Shown here: piece after piece, positions 6,923-11,092 of the stretch | Numbering within the stretch: the first letter of the stretch is position 1 | Layout of the letters: every line of letters starts with the position of its first letter | Assembly: GCA_934202525.1 (NCBI GenBank) | Contig: CAKPYB010000067.1 | Coordinates: forward strand, 1 to 11,092 | From: an uncultured Prevotella sp. | GTDB taxonomy: Bacteria > Bacteroidota > Bacteroidia > Bacteroidales > Bacteroidaceae | Direction: 5' to 3' | Length of the DNA: 11,092 nt | The notes under the pieces: generated by a model | The model's database searches: none | What the model was told of the DNA's origin: nothing | What the model saw: only the letters and a program-made list of their open reading frames with translations | Made by a program: the position numbers and the translations under genes

Positions 6923-6988
6923 ATGAGCGGTTTGATTGATACGAATGAGCGGTGCTATTGATGTGGGTTAGAACTGCTTATCAATAGG
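6923..6988. repeat. 22-bp direct repeats, family A
   Basis: Three consecutive 22-bp units at 6923, 6945 and 6967. Units 1 and 2 share ATGAGCGGT, ATTGAT and a G near the end, 16 of 22 positions. Unit 3 matches unit 2 at 11 of 22 (for example TGCT in the middle and the final GG). The second half of the preceding 22 bp (6901-6922) weakly resembles the unit. Unit 3 also begins a 7-bp inverted repeat, TGCTTAT (6975-6981) with ATAAGCA (6990-6996). Confidence 0.75.
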
Positions 6989-6989
6989 A

Positions 6990-7076
6990 ATAAGCATCGT
7001 AAGAAGCCTTTATAAGTTGTCGGAAGAAGTAGGATAAGTTGTTGGAACAGTAAGTATATGTTGCCGGGAAAGTCAC
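6990..7076. repeat. 22-bp direct repeats, family B
   Basis: Units begin near 6990, 7012, 7034 and 7056. The consensus is close to ATAAGTTGTCGGAA plus about eight variable bases. Comparing 22-bp frames 7011, 7033 and 7055, the second matches the first at 16 of 22 and the third at 14 of 22. The 6990 copy aligns only with one inserted base (ATAAG and TCGnAAGAAG shared). The first unit follows the last family A unit almost exactly in the 22-bp register. Confidence 0.72.
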
Positions 7077-7087
7077 TTCCGTCAGTC

Positions 7088-7171
7088 GCACAACAGCTGT
7101 TGTGCGCTTGCATATCAGCTGTTATGCGCTTGCACAACACGTGTTGTGCGCTTGTAATCCAGCTGTTGTGC
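7088..7171. repeat. Four palindromes at 22-bp spacing, family C
   Basis: Four 18-bp palindromic units start at 7088, 7110, 7132 and 7154, separated by 4-bp linkers; the sequence GCGCTTG recurs across each junction at 22-bp intervals. Unit 1 is a perfect palindrome (GCACAACAGCTGTTGTGC), extendable to 20 bp at 7087-7106. Unit 3 is perfect with centre CACGTG instead of CAGCTG. Unit 2 has one mismatched pair. Unit 4 keeps its right half but has a degraded left half. The array ends 61 bp before the regulator promoter, so it is probably not in that mRNA and is better read as double-stranded protein-binding sites (inference). Confidence 0.92.
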
Positions 7172-7232
7172 AGTAAGTAATGATTAAGCGTCTTTTACGG
7201 TTAATTATCTGTAAATAAACAATCCAATAGAG

Positions 7233-7261
7233 TTGAAATCAAATAAAAATATGTACTTTTG
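7233..7261 (+). promoter_or_regulatory. Promoter of the PAS-LuxR regulator gene
   Basis: TTG (7233-7235), an 18-nt spacer, then TACTTTTG (7254-7261), which matches the Bacteroides -7 element TAnnTTTG exactly. The spacer is at the short end of the usual range. A start site a few bases downstream would give a leader of about 70 nt before ATG 7340. Confidence 0.72.
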
Positions 7262-7339
7262 TAGGCGAATAACGTATTTAAAAAGAGATCCGATGGCTTA
7301 TCGGAGAACAGATAGAAAGAGTAATATTCAGAATAGCTT

Positions 7340-8098
7340 ATGAATAAAGAAATAGAAGATTTCTTCCTCCATTCCAACGAGGTGAATCATATCAACAGAG
7401 AAGATTACGAGAAGATTGAATTATTGGTGAATGCGGCAAAAGCCTTTGCCCGCAGCACCTACCAGTGCGTCTATATCATCGACTATTTTCATCAGGACTT
7501 CATCTATACATCAGATAACCTCGCTTATCTCTGCGGATTGGAACCGGAGCAGTTGATGGACGCAGGCTATCAGATGTATATCGACCATGTTCCGGATGCT
7601 GACCTGCAGATGCTGCTCGAAGTGAACAAGAAAGGTTTTGATCTTTTCAATGAATTGCCTGTGGGCGACCGTCTGGACTATACCATCTCGTACGACTTTC
7701 ATCTTACCAATGGCAGACATAGCCGATTGATTCATCATCACCTTACTCCGATACTTCTTTCTGATGATGGAAGAATCTGGCTTGCCCTCTGCACCGTATC
7801 ATTGGCAGCAACCGATGAACCGGGACATATCATCATGCAGAAGAATGGTGAGCGTAGCTATTTTGAATATTCCACATTGCGGCACAAGTGGGAAAAGAAA
7901 GAAGGCATAACCTTGAGCGAGACTGAGAGAGATGTTTTGAGATTGTCTGCCCAAGGTTACACGATGAATGATATTGCCGACCGACTATGCAAGTCGGTGG
8001 ATACGATAAAGGCTTGCAAGCGCAACCTTTTCGCCAAGATGGGCGTGAAGAACATTGCCGAGGCGCTGTTTCATGCCACGAACTATCAGATGATATGA
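7340..8098 (+). CDS. PAS-like sensor with LuxR-type HTH, transcription regulator
   Basis: 252 aa. The N-terminal part (about 38-157) has the look of a PAS fold: YQCVYIIDYFHQDFIYTSDNL, a helix GLEPEQLMDAGYQMYIDHV, and a C-terminal sheet with SRLIHHHLTPILLSDDGRIW split around 128-147. The C-terminal LuxR/GerE helix-turn-helix is at about 191-247 (LSETERDVLRLSAQGYTMN; IADRLCKSVDTIKACKRNLF; KMGVKNIAEAL). There is no receiver domain, no transmembrane segment and no kinase, so it should be a cytosolic one-component regulator that senses a ligand or redox state through the PAS domain (inference). It has its own promoter behind the 22-bp arrays, whose palindromes suit the dimeric binding common in LuxR-type regulators. 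Targets are unknown. Confidence 0.88.
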   Translation: MNKEIEDFFLHSNEVNHINREDYEKIELLVNAAKAFARSTYQCVYIIDYFHQDFIYTSDNLAYLCGLEPEQLMDAGYQMYIDHVPDADLQMLLEVNKKGFDLFNELPVGDRLDYTISYDFHLTNGRHSRLIHHHLTPILLSDDGRIWLALCTVSLAATDEPGHIIMQKNGERSYFEYSTLRHKWEKKEGITLSETERDVLRLSAQGYTMNDIADRLCKSVDTIKACKRNLFAKMGVKNIAEALFHATNYQMI

Positions 8099-8102
8099 TG
8101 TC

Positions 8103-8125
8103 AGGAGTGATGGAAATTAACTCCT
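8103..8125. terminator. Small hairpin between convergent genes
   Basis: AGGAGT (8103-8108) and ACTCCT (8120-8125) can form a 6-bp stem with an 11-nt loop, five bases after the regulator stop codon. No T-tract follows on the plus strand, so this is at best a weak terminator. It sits in the 64-bp gap between two convergent genes, where a terminator would be expected. Confidence 0.25.
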
Positions 8126-8162
8126 AAAACTTCTGAAGCTCCAGATACATCTGATACAAGAA

Positions 8163-8756
8163 TCATATCTCTTCCAGCAAAGGCGAGAGATAGAACTTGG
8201 GGAAGTATTTCACCTCCTTGCCTTCCGCAAGGTTCGCGAGAATGTTGGCACAATAGCCGGCGGCAATATATGCCCCGATGCCCAGTTGCGGGAAAGACTC
8301 ATTGGAATAATGCCTGATGGCTTCATCTATCCAAGGCACAGGCATCTGCCAGAACATACCGTACTGCGAGATATACTTGCCCAGTGAGCAACGGAAATCA
8401 TCCGTTCCTTTTTTCACTACTTCGCTGAATGGATAGCCTTTCGGTTTCTCTACAGCGAGAAAGGCAGCCTTGCCAAGATTGACGGCATGGATAACGGTGA
8501 TGCCCTGCTCCTTACATTTCTCATCGAAAGCGAAAGAGGCTTCGTTGTCATGCAAGGTTGCATTCACCGCATATCGGATGCCCGACAAGTCGCATGCATC
8601 CACATCTTCCATCGTCAGCGTATCCTTTTCTATGCGATAGATATGAAATCTATCTTCCTGCCGAGAGCTTTCATGGAAGTCATGGCGCAAGGCACAGGAG
8701 GCTATCAAGCCTCCCATGTCTGCGCCACTAATCAACAATTTTATTGGGTTGTTCAT
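8163..8756 (-). CDS. Degenerate ThiF/E1-like Rossmann protein
   Basis: 197 aa. The overall pattern resembles the ThiF/MoeB/E1 adenylating family: a first strand and turn KLLISGADMGGLIASCAL (6-23), a strand FHIYRIEKDTL (37-47), then YAVNATLHDNEASFAFDEKC (62-81) followed by GITVIHAVNLG (85-95), and a C-terminal helix PQLGIGAYIAAGYCANILANL. Active relatives have GxGGLG for ATP, a conserved Arg and Asp, and often zinc-binding CxxC pairs. Here the loop is GADMGGL, and no CxxC pair or catalytic Cys context is seen. It is also shorter than typical (about 230-250 aa). It may therefore be an inactive or highly divergent member. It converges with the regulator gene and lies 54 bp downstream of the outer-membrane protein gene on the same strand, with no clear promoter of its own. 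The family call is tentative. Confidence 0.55.
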   Translation of the reverse strand: MNNPIKLLISGADMGGLIASCALRHDFHESSRQEDRFHIYRIEKDTLTMEDVDACDLSGIRYAVNATLHDNEASFAFDEKCKEQGITVIHAVNLGKAAFLAVEKPKGYPFSEVVKKGTDDFRCSLGKYISQYGMFWQMPVPWIDEAIRHYSNESFPQLGIGAYIAAGYCANILANLAEGKEVKYFPKFYLSPLLEEI

Positions 8757-8810
8757 TTATATAGAGATTTTTTGTCATTACACCATTACTGGATGCTGCA
8801 GATAGACAGA

Positions 8811-11092
8811 TTACATTCTGTTTTTCTGGCTTTCTCCAGCACCCGTACCCTTATACTTGCTTCTTGCTGTGTTGAACTTATACCGTACAGTAAGCGACAC
8901 TTTGCTTGTTGACTGTATATCAACAATCATGTCCTTCATTTTGCCAAAATGAGCATTCATGTGGATATTGTCTGTTCCAAACAAATCATAGATAAAAAGC
9001 TGGAACGACAAACGATCCTTCAAGAAAGCCTTATATACAGATACATTGGTACGAAATCTTGGCTTATACAAATATATATTTCTCTCATATCCTTTTGTGA
9101 TATACGACATCATCCACGTAAACATTGCCAACTTGGTGTTGAAGGTGTTATTAAAGTTGAATACTGCCATCGGATTGTTGGATATTTTGCCATCATGTGC
9201 ATCCATATCAAGCCACTGTTTTGTCACAGATGCCGTAAATGAAGGATGCCAAATGCCAAACGAAGGGCATAAGTTGACGGATGCTTCTACATGATTATAT
9301 GCCTTTCCATTCACAGGCTTAAGCAGTCCTATTGCAGGATTGTCTTTGTAAGTCTCCATATTCGACATCATCGTATGTGAAGTATGGCTGTAGGTCATGT
9401 CGAAAGTCAACCACTTGTAAGCTAACTCGTAGTTGAGATTTCTGTTTATCTCAGACACTAAGAAAGGATTTCCCGTTTCATACGTGTAGCGGTTGTCATA
9501 CTGAATACCGCTACGCAAGTAATTATAGGAAGGACGATCGATGTCGGTAGCATAGCTCAACTGCATCTGTACCTTGCCCACAGGCATCGATAAGCTGAGC
9601 GATGGGAACCAGTTGCCATACGACTTGCTTTGCCCAGGCACATACTTACCATATTCATAGTAGTTGAAGTCGATGTATTCGTATCTCAGTCCTGCCTCCA
9701 TGCTCATGTTTCCGAAATCTCTTGAATAGGTCAAGAATGAAGAAGTCATACTTTCTGTAATACGGCTGTCGTCATCCGGCACGAAGTTGGTTGGTACCAC
9801 TTGATACTTGGATGTGCGATGCGTGTTGGAATATTCACCACCCAAAGATAAGTCGCCGCCCAACAAAGGATAGGAAAGCACCAACTTGGAAGCCAACAAA
9901 CGATATTTCTTGTCTGTAAGGCTATGAACCGTCTGGCTCTGCGCGTCCATCCCCACCTCCTGATATTGCTCTTTTGTAACAACGTCCTCGTTATTCTTCG
10001 ACCAAAGCCAATCGGTATTGAAGTCGATGCCGAGCTTGCCAATCTTTCCTACATAGTAAATGTTGCTTGAAAGAGTACTCTTCTGCTCGAAGAAACTACC
10101 GTGGCTGTCAGAACTTTCCGTTTGTTCATCGTCTTGCCATATTTCTGTAGCCATATTGGCTTCGCAGGTCTGTTTCGGATTTCTCAGAAAGCCAAAGTTG
10201 GCACCGATAGAATTGTTGGCATCCAACTGGTAGCTGGCATCCAGGCGGAAGTTCATGGCTTCTACTATACTTACTTGTCTGTTTTCACTCTTCTGGTTCC
10301 AGGTCTTGTCAAGATAAGTCTTCTGTTGTAAGTCTTGATTGTTTGGCTGGTACTGCTTTGCTCCAAAGGCGTATGCGCCCAAATCCAAACCATTCTTGCG
10401 ATAGTTCATATTCAATTGGCCAAATCCACCGAAGTTTTTCTTCTCATCATATTCACCTGTGGTTGAGGCATCAAACCCGAAGCCCTCGCCTTGTATCTTC
10501 TTCGTTGTGATACGGATGACCGCCTTGGTGCTGGCTGCGTAACGGGCACCAGGGTTAGTGATTACTTCCACCGACTTGATGTTATCGGAATGCAAACGGT
10601 CCAGCTCGCTCTTGTCTCTCATCTGTCGTCCATTGATATAGATAACAGGCTCACCACGTCCGAATACCTTGATGCTGCCATTTTGGGCAGACACGTTAGG
10701 GATGCGGTCGAGCAGGTTCTCTATGGTTCCTGCCTTCTCAAGGACGGTTCCGACAACGGTTGTCGTCATTCCGCCATTCTTCAGGATAGTCTTAGGCAGT
10801 GATGACTTCACGACTACTTCGCCGAGCATCTTGCTGTCTTCTTCCATCTTGATAATGCCGATGTTCTCGCCCTCACAATCCTTGCAGACGGTCTTATAGC
10901 CTACGGATGTCACCTTGATGATTCCGCCGTTGCAGGAAGAGTCGATGGCAAAGCTGCCATCCTCTCCACTCACTGCGCCCTTGACGAAAGCCGAGTCTGT
11001 TCTATTCAATAATACTACATTGGCAAACGCCAAAGGTTCTCCCTTGGTATTCATCACCTTGCCGGTGATATTCTGCGCCATCATCGGAGTCA
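8811..11092 (-). CDS. Outer-membrane beta-barrel receptor (TonB-dependent type), 5' partial
   Basis: 757 aa from the first visible ATG (11084), but the frame stays open to the window edge. Codons before it read Thr-Pro, giving TPMMAQ just ahead of NITGKV, which is the tail of a signal peptide. The true start therefore lies outside the window. In order: a carboxypeptidase regulatory-like domain (about 5-85; NITGKVMNTKGEPLAFANVV), a plug domain (about 95-195; VIYINGRQMRDKSELDRL, then SVEVITNPGARYAASTKAV), and a large Tyr/Asn/Ser-rich beta-barrel. The barrel ends near VSLTVRYKFN, followed by a short polar tail. This is the outer-membrane beta-barrel family common in Bacteroidota. The substrate is unknown, and no SusD-like partner is found in the window, so classical glycan uptake is not supported. 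Confidence 0.9.
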   Translation of the reverse strand, partial: TPMMAQNITGKVMNTKGEPLAFANVVLLNRTDSAFVKGAVSGEDGSFAIDSSCNGGIIKVTSVGYKTVCKDCEGENIGIIKMEEDSKMLGEVVVKSSLPKTILKNGGMTTTVVGTVLEKAGTIENLLDRIPNVSAQNGSIKVFGRGEPVIYINGRQMRDKSELDRLHSDNIKSVEVITNPGARYAASTKAVIRITTKKIQGEGFGFDASTTGEYDEKKNFGGFGQLNMNYRKNGLDLGAYAFGAKQYQPNNQDLQQKTYLDKTWNQKSENRQVSIVEAMNFRLDASYQLDANNSIGANFGFLRNPKQTCEANMATEIWQDDEQTESSDSHGSFFEQKSTLSSNIYYVGKIGKLGIDFNTDWLWSKNNEDVVTKEQYQEVGMDAQSQTVHSLTDKKYRLLASKLVLSYPLLGGDLSLGGEYSNTHRTSKYQVVPTNFVPDDDSRITESMTSSFLTYSRDFGNMSMEAGLRYEYIDFNYYEYGKYVPGQSKSYGNWFPSLSLSMPVGKVQMQLSYATDIDRPSYNYLRSGIQYDNRYTYETGNPFLVSEINRNLNYELAYKWLTFDMTYSHTSHTMMSNMETYKDNPAIGLLKPVNGKAYNHVEASVNLCPSFGIWHPSFTASVTKQWLDMDAHDGKISNNPMAVFNFNNTFNTKLAMFTWMMSYITKGYERNIYLYKPRFRTNVSVYKAFLKDRLSFQLFIYDLFGTDNIHMNAHFGKMKDMIVDIQSTSKVSLTVRYKFNTARSKYKGTGAGESQKNRM

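Larger units (their letters stand above)
6845..7339. other. Divergent control region, 495 bp without genes
   Basis: Holds, from left to right: the HU-HIG promoter (6871-6902), a possible degenerate unit at 6901-6922, repeat family A (6923-6988), family B (6990-7076), the palindrome family C (7088-7171), an AT-rich stretch, and the promoter of the regulator gene (7233-7261) with a leader of about 70 nt. The short reading frames crossing it are not credible genes. The repeat length of 22 is not a multiple of three, so the repeats would break any coding frame. Confidence 0.85.

Noticed and set aside
6955..7140. A 61-aa minus-strand reading frame across the repeat region
   Set aside because: It runs through 22-bp repeats whose length is not a multiple of three, has no family resemblance and lies between two well-placed promoters.
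7088..7171. A CRISPR array
   Set aside because: The repeats are nearly contiguous with only 4-bp linkers, there are no unique spacers of 25-40 bp and no cas genes.
8487..8912. A 141-aa plus-strand frame opposite the ThiF-like gene and the end of the receptor gene
   Set aside because: Composition is typical of an antisense shadow, and it crosses two genes and their gap without any motif.
8811..11092. SusC-type glycan importer of a polysaccharide utilisation locus
   Set aside because: No SusD-like gene or glycoside hydrolase is in the window, and the plug/barrel features fit the smaller outer-membrane beta-barrel family better.

Overview
The window looks like chromosomal DNA of a Bacteroidota gut or oral commensal in the Prevotella/Segatella group (inference). 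The signs are: no Shine-Dalgarno sites before the genes; two promoters matching the Bacteroides-type pattern TTTG / TAnnTTTG; an HU-like (HU-HIG) protein with a winged-helix tail; an outer-membrane beta-barrel receptor of the CarboxypepD_reg + plug type; and the ssb-gldE-phosphopantetheinyl transferase gene order typical of this phylum. No insertion sequence, phage gene, CRISPR array or rRNA gene is visible.

Left part (1-4462, plus strand). Four tRNA genes come first: Gly(GCC), Leu(CAG), Leu(GAG), and a second, identical Gly(GCC). A tightly packed probable operon follows: an unrecognised 178-aa protein, a short single-stranded DNA-binding protein without the usual acidic tail, the GldE/CorC-type membrane protein, an Sfp-type 4'-phosphopantetheinyl transferase, and a secreted phytase-like/esterase-like protein that overlaps the transferase gene by 14 bp.

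Middle part (4468-6844, minus strand). A short-chain dehydrogenase, the N-acetylmuramic acid 6-phosphate etherase MurQ (cell-wall sugar recycling), and an HU-HIG DNA-binding protein. A 25-26 bp sequence is duplicated directly before the dehydrogenase start codon.

Divergent control region (6845-7339). This is the most unusual part. Between a strong promoter for the HU-HIG gene (minus) and one for a PAS-LuxR-type regulator (plus) lies a run of about 250 bp built from three unrelated repeat families. All three repeat every 22 bp: a direct-repeat family A, a direct-repeat family B, and four palindromes (family C). Neighbouring families keep a register of 22 or 33 bp, close to whole turns of the DNA helix. 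This looks like a phased protein-binding array, possibly for one or both of the DNA-binding proteins encoded on either side.

Right part (7340-11092). The PAS-LuxR regulator (plus) converges on a small, degenerate ThiF/E1-like protein (minus). Upstream of that on the same strand is a large outer-membrane beta-barrel protein whose 5' end, including most of its signal peptide, lies outside the window.
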